The translations under genes and the position numbers were made by a program. Below, one piece after another: positions 1-6,986 of a stretch of 9,691 bases of DNA. The notes under the pieces were generated by a model. The model saw only the letters and a program-made list of their open reading frames with translations, ran no database searches and was not told the DNA's origin. Every line of letters starts with the position of its first letter. The first letter of the stretch is position 1. Source of the DNA: an uncultured Clostridia bacterium (GTDB taxonomy: Bacteria > Bacillota > Clostridia > Oscillospirales > CAG-382); assembly GCA_947627335.1 (NCBI GenBank), contig CANQVQ010000061.1, forward strand, positions 1-9,691, given 5' to 3'.

Positions 1-695
1 TCGTCGACCGGGAAAATGCCGTTCTTCGCCCCGGGTTCGATCGCCATATTGCAGATGCACAGCCGATCGTCCATCGAAAGCGACGAAACGCCCTCTCCCG
101 TGAACTCCATACTGCGGTAGAGCGCACCGTCCACCCCGATCTTCCCGATGACGGTCAGGATCACGTCCTTCCCGCTGCAATGCGCGGGCAGTTTGCCGGT
201 CAGGACGAAACGGATCGCGGACGGCACCTTGAACCACGCTTCCCCGGTCGCCATGCCGGCAGCCATGTCGGTACTGCCGACGCCGGTCGAGAACGCGCCG
301 AGCGCCCCGTAGGTGCAGGTGTGGCTGTCCGCGCCGATGACGCAGTCGCCCGCCGTCACGACCCCCTGCTCCGGGAGCAGGGCGTGCTCGATGCCCATCT
401 TTCCAACGTCGTAGAAATGGCTGATGCAGTGCGTGCAGGCGAATTCCCGGCACTGCTTGGACTGCTCCGCCGCCTTGATGTCCTTGTTCGGCACGAAGTG
501 ATCCAGCACGATCGCGATGCGATCCCGGTCGAACACCTCCGAAAAGCCCGCCTTGCGGAACTCGTTGACCGCCACCGGCGTCGTGATGTCGTTGCCCAGC
601 ACCAGATCCAGCTTCGCCCGGATCAACTGCCCCGCTTCGACCGACGGCAGTCCCGCGTGGGACGCAAGAATTTTTTGCGTCATCGTCATGCCCAT
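1..695 (-). CDS. leuC: 3-isopropylmalate dehydratase large subunit, LeuC (C-terminus cut by window edge)
   Basis: Reading in from the left edge, 231 complete codons are present of a family usually about 420 residues long. LeuC, with the small subunit LeuD, isomerises 2-isopropylmalate to 3-isopropylmalate in leucine synthesis, using a 4Fe-4S cluster. The aconitase-superfamily signature is clear: an N-terminus MGMTMTQKILASHAG typical of the clostridial/archaeal-type LeuC, then LDHFVPNKD, HALLPEQGVV, GADSHTCTYGALG, FSTGVGSTDMA, and CNMAIEPGAKNGIFP near the edge. The GADSHTC cysteine is a known cluster ligand; the other two lie outside the window. The start at 695 is supported by a strong GGAGGGA site (701-707) five bases upstream; Met3 and Met5 are less well spaced. 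It begins 24 bases after the leuA stop, so it is in the same operon; leuD probably follows beyond the edge. Homoaconitase or methyl-malate dehydratase activity cannot be excluded from sequence, but the leuA neighbour argues for LeuC. Confidence 0.93.
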   Translation of the reverse strand, partial: MGMTMTQKILASHAGLPSVEAGQLIRAKLDLVLGNDITTPVAVNEFRKAGFSEVFDRDRIAIVLDHFVPNKDIKAAEQSKQCREFACTHCISHFYDVGKMGIEHALLPEQGVVTAGDCVIGADSHTCTYGALGAFSTGVGSTDMAAGMATGEAWFKVPSAIRFVLTGKLPAHCSGKDVILTVIGKIGVDGALYRSMEFTGEGVSSLSMDDRLCICNMAIEPGAKNGIFPVD

Positions 696-719
696 ATTTT
701 TCCCTCCATATTTCGCCGT

Positions 720-2390
720 TCAACGGCTTTTCAGCGCATTGTTGAACGCGCTCACCAGCGCGTCCGCACCGGCGCGAATGATGTCCGTATGCTGTCCGGC
801 GCCCCAGTACATCCCGCCCTCCGGGAATTCCAGCCCGATATAGGCGACCGCTTCGCTTTGGGAGCTTTGGTTCTGCATACTGTGTTCGGTATACACCCGC
901 AAGCGGTAACTCTGCCCGGTGAACGCCTTGAGCGCGTTGCTGACCGCGTCGATGGAGCCGTTCCCGGTCCCGGCGACGGTCTTTTCCTCCCCGTTCCGCG
1001 CAAACGTGATCTCCGCCTCCACTTCCGCACCGTGCTGGCAGAAATGCAGCCTGCGCACCGAAAGCGGTTCGCGGCAGTCGAAATAGTGTGTTCGGAAGAT
1101 CTCCAGCAGTTCCGCCGGCTGCAGCTCCTTATGCTCCCGGTCGGAGATCCCCTTGCAGAGGTAGCTGAAATGCTCCCGCATACCGGCGGGCAGGACGTAG
1201 CCGTAGGCGTGCTCGAGCAGGAACCCGATCCCGCCCTTGCCGCTCTGGGAATTGACCCGGATGACGTCCGCGTCGTAGGTGCGGTTGATGTCGGTCGGGT
1301 CGATCGGAATGTACGGCACGGTCCAGCGGTCCAGCCGCTTCTCCTCCCGCCACTTCATGCCCTTGGCGATGGCGTCCTGATGGCTGCCGGAAAAGGCGGC
1401 GAACACCAGCGCCCCCGCGTAGGGGACCCGCTCGCCGACGTGCATACGCGTGCACGCCTCGTACACCCCGACAAGCCCCGGCATATCCGAAAAGTCCAGC
1501 CCCGGGTCCACCCCGTGGGTGTACAGGTTCATCGCCAGCGTCACCACGTCGACGTTGCCGGTGCGTTCGCCGTTGCCGAACAGCGTCCCTTCGACGCGGT
1601 CCGCCCCGGCGAGCAGCGCCAGTTCCGTGTCCGCCACGCCGGTCCCCCGGTCGTTGTGCGGGTGCAGGCTGAGCGTGACGTATTCGCGGTACTTCAGATG
1701 CTTGTGGACGTATTCCACCTGGCTCGCGTAAACGTGCGGCAGGCTCATTTCCACCGTCACCGGCAGGTTGATGATCACATTGTTGTCCGGTCCCGGCTCC
1801 AGCACGTCCAGCACCGCGTTGCAGACCTCCAACGCGTATTCCGGCTCGGCGCCGGTGAAGCTCTCCGGCGAATACTCGAACCGGAAGTTCCCCTCGTACT
1901 CGGACGCGAGCTGTTTGACCAGTTTCGCCCCGTCCACGGCGATCTGCTTGATCTCCTCGCGGGACTTGCGGAACACCTGCTCCCGCTGGGCGACGCTGAC
2001 CGAGTTGTAGAAATGTATGATCGCACTCGGCGCACCCTTGCACGCCTCGAAGGTCTTGCGAATGATGTGTTCCCGGCACTGGGTCAGCACCTGCACGGTC
2101 ACGTCGTCCGGGATCAGCTTTCGCTCGATCAGCGAACGCAGGAACGTGTATTCCGTCTCGGACGCGGCGGGAAAGCCGACCTCGATCTCCTTGAACCCGA
2201 CGCGGAGCAACAGCTTGTAGAACGCCATTTTCTCCTCGAAACTCATCGGAATGACCAGGCTTTGGTTGCCGTCCCGCAGATCGACGCTGCACCAGAGCGG
2301 CGACTTCTCGATCCGGTCCTTCTTCACCCAGTCGAAGCAGTCCTCCGGCGGGAGATAGTAGCCGGGGCTGTATTTCGATGCGTTCATCAT
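720..2390 (-). CDS. leuA: 2-isopropylmalate synthase
   Basis: LeuA condenses acetyl-CoA with 3-methyl-2-oxobutanoate, the first committed step of leucine synthesis. The 556-residue protein fits the long (LeuA2, yeast/actinobacterial-like) class. The TIM barrel carries DLRDGNQ (37-43), HPHNDRGTG (243-251) and FGNGERTGNVD (271-281); by family alignment the metal ligands are D40, H243, H245 and N279. A linker follows, then the C-terminal LeuA dimer/regulatory domain (about 437-556), with GTGNGSIDAVSNAL (475-488). This domain binds leucine for feedback inhibition in the family, so leucine control is expected at enzyme level as well as through the T-box. Two adjacent ATGs (2390 and 2387) both fit an AAGGAAA site at 2397-2403; the first is chosen. 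The gene starts 15 bases after the ilvA stop and ends 24 bases before leuC. Citramalate synthase is the main alternative, but length and the LeuA-like N-terminus (SPGYYLPPEDCFDW) favour LeuA. Confidence 0.96.
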   Translation of the reverse strand: MMNASKYSPGYYLPPEDCFDWVKKDRIEKSPLWCSVDLRDGNQSLVIPMSFEEKMAFYKLLLRVGFKEIEVGFPAASETEYTFLRSLIERKLIPDDVTVQVLTQCREHIIRKTFEACKGAPSAIIHFYNSVSVAQREQVFRKSREEIKQIAVDGAKLVKQLASEYEGNFRFEYSPESFTGAEPEYALEVCNAVLDVLEPGPDNNVIINLPVTVEMSLPHVYASQVEYVHKHLKYREYVTLSLHPHNDRGTGVADTELALLAGADRVEGTLFGNGERTGNVDVVTLAMNLYTHGVDPGLDFSDMPGLVGVYEACTRMHVGERVPYAGALVFAAFSGSHQDAIAKGMKWREEKRLDRWTVPYIPIDPTDINRTYDADVIRVNSQSGKGGIGFLLEHAYGYVLPAGMREHFSYLCKGISDREHKELQPAELLEIFRTHYFDCREPLSVRRLHFCQHGAEVEAEITFARNGEEKTVAGTGNGSIDAVSNALKAFTGQSYRLRVYTEHSMQNQSSQSEAVAYIGLEFPEGGMYWGAGQHTDIIRAGADALVSAFNNALKSR

Positions 2391-2405
2391 ATCGTCTTTC
2401 CTTCC

Positions 2406-3605
2406 CTATTTCTGAATCAGTTTGAAGCCCTCGCTCTGGAGCGCTTCGGCGATCTGCCGGACGTGCTCGTGGTTGCGCGTCTCCATCGCGATGCGCAGGA
2501 AGCACCCGTTGACGCTCTCGCTCTCCGTCGTGCGCTCGTAATGGACATTCGTGACGTTGCCGCCGCAGTCGGCGATGATGCGGGAGACGTCCTTGAGCTG
2601 TCCCGGCTTGTCGAGCAGCTCGATCAGCAGGCTGGACGACCGACCGGCCTTCATCAGACCCCGTTCGATGACCCGCGAAAGGCTGGTCACGTCGATATTG
2701 CCGCCGGAGACCACGCTGACGACCTTCTTCCCCTCCAGCGGGAACTTGCCGAACATCGCCGCCGCGACGGACACCGCGCCCGCCCCCTCGGCGATCATCT
2801 TCTGCTTTTCGATCAGCGCGAGGATCGCGGACGAGATCTCGTCCTCGGTCACCACCGCGAGGTCGTCGACGTACTTGTTCACAAGCTCGAACGTGATCTC
2901 GCCCGGCTGCTTGACCGCGATGCCGTCGGCGATCGTCGACACCCGCTCCAGACAGCCGATCTTCCCCTCCTGCACCGCCTTTACCATGCTCGGCGCGCCC
3001 GCCGCCTGTACGCCGTACACCTTGATGGCGGGATTGAGCGACTTGATCGCGCAGGCGACCCCGGCGATCAGCCCGCCGCCCCCGACCGGCACGATGACCG
3101 CGTCGACGTTGTCCATCTCCTGCACGATCTCCAGCCCGATGGTTCCCTGCCCCGCGATGACGTCCACGTCGTCGAACGGGTGGACCAGCGTGTAGCCGAA
3201 CTCCTTCTGCAGCGCCAGCGCTTTCTCGTAGGCGTTGTCGTAGCACCCTTCGACCAGGCAGACCTTCGCACCGTACTTCTTAGTCGCTTCGATCTTGGAG
3301 ATCGGCGCCGTGTCCGGCAGGCAGATCAGCGACGGGGTCCCGGCTTTGGTCGCCGCGAGCGCGACGCCCTGCGCGTGGTTCCCCGCGGAGCAGGCGATGA
3401 CCCCCCGCGCCTTTTCCTCCGGCGAAAGCATCGCGATCTTGTATCCCGATCCCCGCAGCTTGAACGAGCCGGTTTTCTGCAGGTTTTCCGGCTTCAGGTA
3501 GAGGTCGCACAGGTCCGTGATGCCCTCGGTATGGACCACGGCGGTCTTGCGCACGATCTCCTTGAGCACGACCGACGCGTGGAAGATCTTATCGACTGTC
3601 AGCAT
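2406..3605 (-). CDS. ilvA: Threonine ammonia-lyase (threonine deaminase), single-ACT form
   Basis: The enzyme deaminates L-threonine to 2-oxobutanoate with PLP, the entry to isoleucine synthesis. At 399 residues it matches the medium-length form: a fold-type II PLP domain followed by one C-terminal ACT domain (about 325-399). Visible motifs are TGSFKLRG with the PLP lysine K49, the substrate loop SAGNHAQG (73-80), the phosphate-binding PVGGGGLIAG (173-182) and VVSGGNID (298-305). The reading frame runs upstream to an ATG at 3653, but that extension lies inside the T-box terminator hairpin. The start at 3605 has an AAAGGAA site (3616-3622) ten bases upstream and gives the expected N-terminus MLTVDKIF. 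It is the first gene after the T-box leader and is followed 15 bases later by leuA. Family members of this length include both biosynthetic and catabolic (TdcB-like) enzymes; the operon argues for a biosynthetic role. Whether the ACT domain gives isoleucine or leucine feedback cannot be told from the sequence. Confidence 0.93.
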   Translation of the reverse strand: MLTVDKIFHASVVLKEIVRKTAVVHTEGITDLCDLYLKPENLQKTGSFKLRGSGYKIAMLSPEEKARGVIACSAGNHAQGVALAATKAGTPSLICLPDTAPISKIEATKKYGAKVCLVEGCYDNAYEKALALQKEFGYTLVHPFDDVDVIAGQGTIGLEIVQEMDNVDAVIVPVGGGGLIAGVACAIKSLNPAIKVYGVQAAGAPSMVKAVQEGKIGCLERVSTIADGIAVKQPGEITFELVNKYVDDLAVVTEDEISSAILALIEKQKMIAEGAGAVSVAAAMFGKFPLEGKKVVSVVSGGNIDVTSLSRVIERGLMKAGRSSSLLIELLDKPGQLKDVSRIIADCGGNVTNVHYERTTESESVNGCFLRIAMETRNHEHVRQIAEALQSEGFKLIQK

Positions 3606-3627
3606 ATGTTTTTCGTTCCTTTCCCCG

Positions 3628-3676
3628 CAAAAATGCAAAAGCACCCGTCTCAAAGCCTTTTCTTTGAGACGGGTGC
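3628..3676 (-). terminator. T-box attenuator terminator
   Basis: A perfect 15-base-pair stem (3676-3662 with 3655-3641) closes a 6-base AAAAGG loop and is followed on the minus strand by TTTTGCATTTTTG. This is the regulated intrinsic terminator of the T-box; it ends 22 bases upstream of the ilvA start and overlaps the antiterminator partner CTCAAA. Confidence 0.93.
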
Positions 3677-3942
3677 GGCATTACGCCAGCCATCCGCGGT
3701 ACCACTCAAATTGCGACCGTTTCGGGCCGCCGCTCAACGGGATCCGCCAATCCCTGTGCTTTCACGCAGCAATCACGGGAGGTATCTACTCCCCGTGCGG
3801 AACGCTTTCCCGCACGGCTTTCTGACCTCCGGCTCGGAAGTGAGGGGCTGCCGAATGCGCCCTGCCGGTTCGCACCGTTCACCGGCTCTCTGAAAGGGAC
3901 GCGCCCGCCGCCGTCTTCGTCATCGCCTTTGTTATTGAATTA
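3641..3942 (-). promoter_or_regulatory. T-box leader, probably tRNA-Leu specific, controlling ilvA-leuA-leuC
   Basis: The leader, read on the minus strand, has the classic T-box parts. The T-box core GAGTGGTACCGCGG is at 3707-3694. Stem I has a base helix (GGC 3927-3925 with GCC 3833-3831), a GATGA/GA K-turn above it, helix GAAG (3918-3915) with CTTC (3840-3837), and the conserved distal AGAGAG and GGTGCGA region closed by GCCGGT (3886-3881) with ACCGGC (3869-3864). On the 3' side of the specifier loop the best codon is CUC (3844-3842), followed by the usual purine, giving Leu; no AUC codon is present in Stem I. The antiterminator UGGU would pair with an ACCA tRNA end, so discriminator A, which suits tRNA-Leu. 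TTTGAG (3710-3705) in the antiterminator competes for CTCAAA (3668-3663) in the terminator, so the two folds are visibly exclusive. Uncharged tRNA should allow readthrough. Confidence 0.93.
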
Positions 3943-3947
3943 TACCT

Positions 3948-3976
3948 ATGATAGCACACCCCGACGGATTTGTCAA
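3948..3976 (-). promoter_or_regulatory. Sigma-A promoter of the ilvA-leuA-leuC operon
   Basis: TTGACA (3976-3971, perfect -35) and TATCAT (3953-3948) are separated by 17 bases, with TGC just before the -10 (extended -10). Transcription should start near 3941, at the beginning of the T-box leader. A perfect TATAAT at 3944-3939 is 26 bases from the -35 and is probably not used with it. Confidence 0.85.
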
Positions 3977-4096
3977 CCCCGCATTCTGCCGAAAAAACCG
4001 CCCGATTCGCAAAAAATTCGTTCATTTTCCCCACATACGCACCGTTGCGGGGGGATCGGCGGGACGCGTCCAACGTTTCTCTACGGCTTTTACGGC
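3977..4096. other. Intergenic stretch with no recognised element
   Basis: Between the operon promoter and the gdhA terminator there are 120 bases in which I see no gene, promoter or repeat. The stretch from 3606 to 4153 has no coding region; apart from this segment it is occupied by the T-box leader, its promoter and the gdhA terminator. Confidence 0.6.
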
Positions 4097-4132
4097 AAAA
4101 AACGGTCACGGCGAGCAACCCGCCGCGACCGT
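4097..4132 (-). terminator. Intrinsic terminator of gdhA
   Basis: On the minus strand a 12-base-pair stem (4132-4121 with 4113-4102, one G-U pair) closes a 7-base GGTTGCT loop and runs into six T (4102-4097). It lies 21 bases after the gdhA stop codon and separates gdhA from the ilvA operon promoter. Confidence 0.9.
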
Positions 4133-4153
4133 GTTTGTACCCCGAAATATTCT

Positions 4154-5506
4154 TTAATACGCGATCCCCTGCGCGATCATCGCACGGGCGACCTTTTCAA
4201 AGCCCGCGATATTCGCGCCCGCGACGAGGTTTCCGGCGTCCCCGTACTTTTCCGCCGCGTCGTACGCGTTGTGGAAGATGTTGACCATGATGTCCTTCAG
4301 CTTCGTGTCCACTTCCTCGAACGTCCAGCCGTAGCGCATCGAGTTCTGGCTCATTTCGAGCGCCGACGTCGCGACGCCGCCCGCATTCGCGGCCTTCGCC
4401 GGTCCGAACAGCACGCCGTTCTGCCGGAACACAGCCACCGCCTCCGGCGTGGACGGCATATTCGCGCCCTCCGCGACGGCGATCACACCGTTCGCGACCA
4501 GCGCCTTCGCGCTCTCCTCGTCCAGCTCGTTCTGCGTCGCGCAGGGCAGAGCGACGTCGCACGGGACCGTCCAGATGCCCTTGCAGCCGGGCGTGTAGGT
4601 CGCCGTCGGCACGCGCTTGACGTATTCGGAGATCCGCGCACGCTCGACTTCCTTGAGCTGCTTGACGACCGCGAGGTCGATCCCGTTTTCATCGTAGACG
4701 TATCCGCCCGAGTCGGACATCGCGACGACCTTGCCGCCAAGCTCCGTCGCCTTCTGGTTCGCGTAGATCGCGACGTTGCCGGACCCGGAGATCACGACCC
4801 GCTTCCCGCGGAAGGACTCCTTCTTCATGCAGGAAAGCATTTCCTCGGTAAAGTAGCAAAGCCCGTACCCGGTCGCCTCCGTCCGTGCGAGCGACCCGCC
4901 GTAGGTCAATCCCTTGCCGGTCAGCACGCCGGTAAATTCGTTGCGCAGACGCTTATACTGCCCGAACAGGTAGCCGATCTCCCGCGCACCGACGCCGATG
5001 TCGCCCGCCGGGACGTCCGTGTCCGCGCCGATGTGCTTGGACAGCTCGGTCATAAAGCTCTGGCAGAACCGCATGACTTCCCCGTCGGACTTGCCCTTCG
5101 GGTCGAAGTCGGAACCGCCCTTGCCGCCGCCGATCGGCAGGCCGGTCAGGCTGTTCTTGAAGATCTGCTCGAATCCGAGGAACTTGATGACCGACGCGTT
5201 GACCGACGGATGCAGACGCAGACCGCCCTTATACGGACCGATCGCGGAATTGAACTGCACGCGGTAGCCGCGGTTGACCTGCACCTTGCCGTTGTCGTCC
5301 ACCCACGAGACGCGGAACTGGATCTGCCGTTCCGGCTCGACAAGACGCTCGATGACCCCGTTCGCCTCGAACTCCGGCTCCTTCGCGACGACCAGCTCCA
5401 GCGATTCGAGGACCTCCCGGACCGCCTGCAGGAACTCCTTTTCACCCGGGTTGCGTTTCTCGACCTGCTCGTAAACGCTTGCCAGATAGGGGCTTTGAAA
5501 TGCCAT
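4154..5506 (-). CDS. gdhA: Glutamate dehydrogenase, probably NADP-dependent
   Basis: The enzyme reversibly aminates 2-oxoglutarate to glutamate in the cytoplasm, normally as a homohexamer. The 450-residue length equals that of the well-studied Clostridium symbiosum enzyme. The substrate domain shows PYKGGLR (K93), IFKNSLTGLPIGGGKGGSD (K117, catalytic K129) and VPAGDIGVGAREIGYL (D169). The coenzyme domain has the Rossmann loop VVISGSGNVAIYA (237-249). After the second beta strand comes AMSDSGG (262-268), the SDS pattern of NADP-type enzymes such as that of E. coli, rather than the GPD of the NAD-type C. symbiosum enzyme. This suggests an assimilatory role (EC 1.4.1.4). The start at 5506 has AAAGGAAG (5523-5516) nine bases upstream. 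The gene stands alone, with its own promoter (5546-5574) and terminator, and is divergent from the PIN/NYN gene. Confidence 0.95.
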   Translation of the reverse strand: MAFQSPYLASVYEQVEKRNPGEKEFLQAVREVLESLELVVAKEPEFEANGVIERLVEPERQIQFRVSWVDDNGKVQVNRGYRVQFNSAIGPYKGGLRLHPSVNASVIKFLGFEQIFKNSLTGLPIGGGKGGSDFDPKGKSDGEVMRFCQSFMTELSKHIGADTDVPAGDIGVGAREIGYLFGQYKRLRNEFTGVLTGKGLTYGGSLARTEATGYGLCYFTEEMLSCMKKESFRGKRVVISGSGNVAIYANQKATELGGKVVAMSDSGGYVYDENGIDLAVVKQLKEVERARISEYVKRVPTATYTPGCKGIWTVPCDVALPCATQNELDEESAKALVANGVIAVAEGANMPSTPEAVAVFRQNGVLFGPAKAANAGGVATSALEMSQNSMRYGWTFEEVDTKLKDIMVNIFHNAYDAAEKYGDAGNLVAGANIAGFEKVARAMIAQGIAY

Positions 5507-5545
5507 TTTTTCATTCTTCCTTTCGTTTTTGCATTGCGCTTTACC

Positions 5546-5574
5546 AGTTTACCCCATTTTCCGTGTTTTGTCAA
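5546..5574 (-). promoter_or_regulatory. Sigma-A promoter of gdhA
   Basis: TTGACA (5574-5569) and TAAACT (5551-5546) are separated by exactly 17 bases. Transcription should start near 5539, leaving a leader of about 33 bases before the ATG at 5506. I see no operator repeat around it. Confidence 0.75.
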
Positions 5575-5620
5575 GACCGAACCGGGCATTTTTCGCAATT
5601 TTTACCGGAAAAAGATTCCC

Positions 5621-5649
5621 TTGACAGACGGGAGAAAATGTGGTACAAT
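5621..5649 (+). promoter_or_regulatory. Sigma-A promoter of the PIN/NYN-domain gene
   Basis: TTGACA (5621-5626) and TACAAT (5644-5649) are separated by 17 bases, a near-consensus vegetative promoter. The likely start is near 5656, giving about 69 bases of leader. The leader contains a small hairpin, CGAACG (5672-5677) with CGTTCG (5683-5688), of unknown meaning. It is divergent from the gdhA promoter with no overlap. Confidence 0.85.
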
Positions 5650-5724
5650 CTACTTTGTGAAAAAATGCTGTCGAACGCGTGTCGTTCGCAAAAACGCTAA
5701 ACAAGGAAGGAACGGAACCCTTTT

Positions 5725-6921
5725 ATGGCAGTCTACATGATCGACTATGAAAACGTTAAGACCGGCGGGCTCAACGGGATCTCCCGCCTGACCGGGTCGG
5801 ACCGGGTCATCATCTTTTACAGCGAAAACGCAAACCGTCTCACCTTCGACCTGCACCAACGCCTGATGGCGTCAACGGCGCAGATCGAGTACCGCGAGGT
5901 GTCCGTCGGCGGTCACAACGCGCTGGATTTCCAGCTCGTGACCTACCTCGGCTACCTGATCGCGCAGGAACCGAACGGGCAGTACCTGATCATCAGCAAC
6001 GACCGCGGATTTGAATACGTCGTCAATTTCTGGCGTCGCGACGGGCTGAGCATCGGTCTGCTGCCCTATCTCAAGGACCCGGCGTACGCCCTGCAAAAGG
6101 CGACCCGTACCGACGTGCGTCCGCTCGCCCAGCCGGAACTCTCGGTCGCCGAGGACGAGCCTGCCGACGAACCTGCGAACCAAACGGTCGAGCCGGTCGC
6201 CGAGCCGATCCCGGACGAAGTCCCGGTTTCCGCCGACGAGCCGATCGCCGAACCGATCCCGGACGAAGTTCCCGAACCGGTCGCCGCCGAAGCGCCCGCC
6301 GCCGAAGCGCCCGCCGTCGAAGCGCCCGCCGTCGAAGCGCCGGTCGCCGAGCCGGTCGTCGCGGAACCGATCGTCGCACAACCGGTCGCGGAGCCGGTCG
6401 CCGAACCCGTCGTCGCGGAGAATGCCGCCGTCGAAACGCCGAAGCCCGCGCAGCCCCGCCGCACACGCGGCGGAAGGCAGCAGCGAAAGGCGGACAAGCC
6501 CGCCGAAGCGCCGGCGGAACCCGCGAAAGCCGAAAAACCCGCCGAGCCGCGCAAGCCCCGCGTCACGGTGCAGCCCGCGAAAACCGTGAAAACCGCGAAC
6601 GCCTCGAAAGCCGCGACCGCCGACGCGCCCGCTCCCGAGGAGCCGGACGCCGGACCGGTCAAGCCCGCGGTCGCGCTCTCGCCGCAGCTCCGCACGGAAC
6701 TGCGGGCGATGCTGGGGGATTCGGTCGCCGACGACCCGGAACTGCGCTACGTCATCGGCTGCGTCGAGAAGTACAAGACCAAACTCGGGCTGAATAACGC
6801 CCTCGTCAAGCGCTTCGGCAACCAGAAGGCGAGCGAGCTGTACCAGAAGCTCAAGCCCCTGCTCACCGAAAAGAAGACCGTTTCCGCCCCCCGCAAGAAG
6901 GAAAAGGCGGGCGTTTCGTAG
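5725..6921 (+). CDS. PIN/NYN-like putative ribonuclease with Ala/Pro/Glu repeat linker and basic C-terminal domain
   Basis: The 398-residue protein has three parts. Residues 1-128 resemble a PIN/NYN-like nuclease domain: MAVYMIDYENVK at the N-terminus (D7, E9), HNALDFQLVTYLGYLIA (D68) and YLIISNDRGFEYVV (D93) give the spaced acidic residues expected of a metal-dependent RNase. Residues 140-315 are low complexity: first acidic with EPVAEP and AEPIPDEVP repeats, then Lys/Arg/Pro-rich from about 244. Residues 318-385 form a compact, basic, probably helical domain (LSPQLRTELRAML, then YKTKLGLNNALVKRFGNQKASELYQKLKPLL). It could bind nucleic acid, but I cannot name its family with certainty. There is no signal peptide or membrane segment. 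The ATG at 5725 has AAGGAAGG (5703-5710) 14 bases upstream, a longer spacing than usual. It is a single-gene unit with its own promoter and terminator. The nuclease activity and RNA substrate are inferred, not shown. Confidence 0.8.
   Translation: MAVYMIDYENVKTGGLNGISRLTGSDRVIIFYSENANRLTFDLHQRLMASTAQIEYREVSVGGHNALDFQLVTYLGYLIAQEPNGQYLIISNDRGFEYVVNFWRRDGLSIGLLPYLKDPAYALQKATRTDVRPLAQPELSVAEDEPADEPANQTVEPVAEPIPDEVPVSADEPIAEPIPDEVPEPVAAEAPAAEAPAVEAPAVEAPVAEPVVAEPIVAQPVAEPVAEPVVAENAAVETPKPAQPRRTRGGRQQRKADKPAEAPAEPAKAEKPAEPRKPRVTVQPAKTVKTANASKAATADAPAPEEPDAGPVKPAVALSPQLRTELRAMLGDSVADDPELRYVIGCVEKYKTKLGLNNALVKRFGNQKASELYQKLKPLLTEKKTVSAPRKKEKAGVS
6283..6342 (+). repeat. Four tandem 15-base repeats coding for A-[AV]-E-A-P
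   Basis: Within the linker of the PIN/NYN gene four in-frame units (consensus GCCGTCGAAGCGCCC) encode residues 187-206. The units are nearly identical at DNA level, pointing to recent slippage or duplication. A larger pair, AEPIPDEVP, lies just upstream (residues 159-167 and 175-183). Copy number is likely to vary between strains. Confidence 0.85.
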
Positions 6922-6931
6922 ATCCGTACAA

Positions 6932-6983
6932 CAAAAAAGGGTGCGTTTGCAGGACGTTTCGTCCTCCAAAGCGCACCTTTTTC
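6932..6983. terminator. Bidirectional intrinsic terminator between convergent genes
   Basis: A long, slightly imperfect inverted repeat (about 6933-6954 with 6961-6982) is flanked by an A tract on the left and a T tract on the right. It therefore gives a U-tailed hairpin in both directions. It serves the plus-strand PIN/NYN gene (stop at 6921) and the minus-strand gltA/95-residue gene transcript (stop at 6987). Confidence 0.88.
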
Positions 6984-6986
6984 CGT

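Noticed and set aside
3606..3653. Upstream ATG extending ilvA by 16 residues
   Set aside because: The extension lies within the T-box terminator hairpin and its tail; the ATG at 3605 has a ribosome binding site and matches the family N-terminus.
180..3893. Plus-strand open frame of 1237 codons opposite the leu operon
   Set aside because: It is antisense to ilvA, leuA and leuC, is rich in Arg/Asp/His/Leu with no domain, and crosses the T-box and its terminator. It is a high-GC shadow frame.
3939..3944. Perfect TATAAT downstream of the ilvA operon -35
   Set aside because: It is 26 bases from TTGACA; TATCAT at 17 bases with an extended -10 fits better, so TATAAT probably lies at the transcription start.
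3929..5740. Plus-strand open frame of 603 codons opposite gdhA
   Set aside because: Antisense to gdhA and overlapping both divergent promoters; composition is shadow-like.
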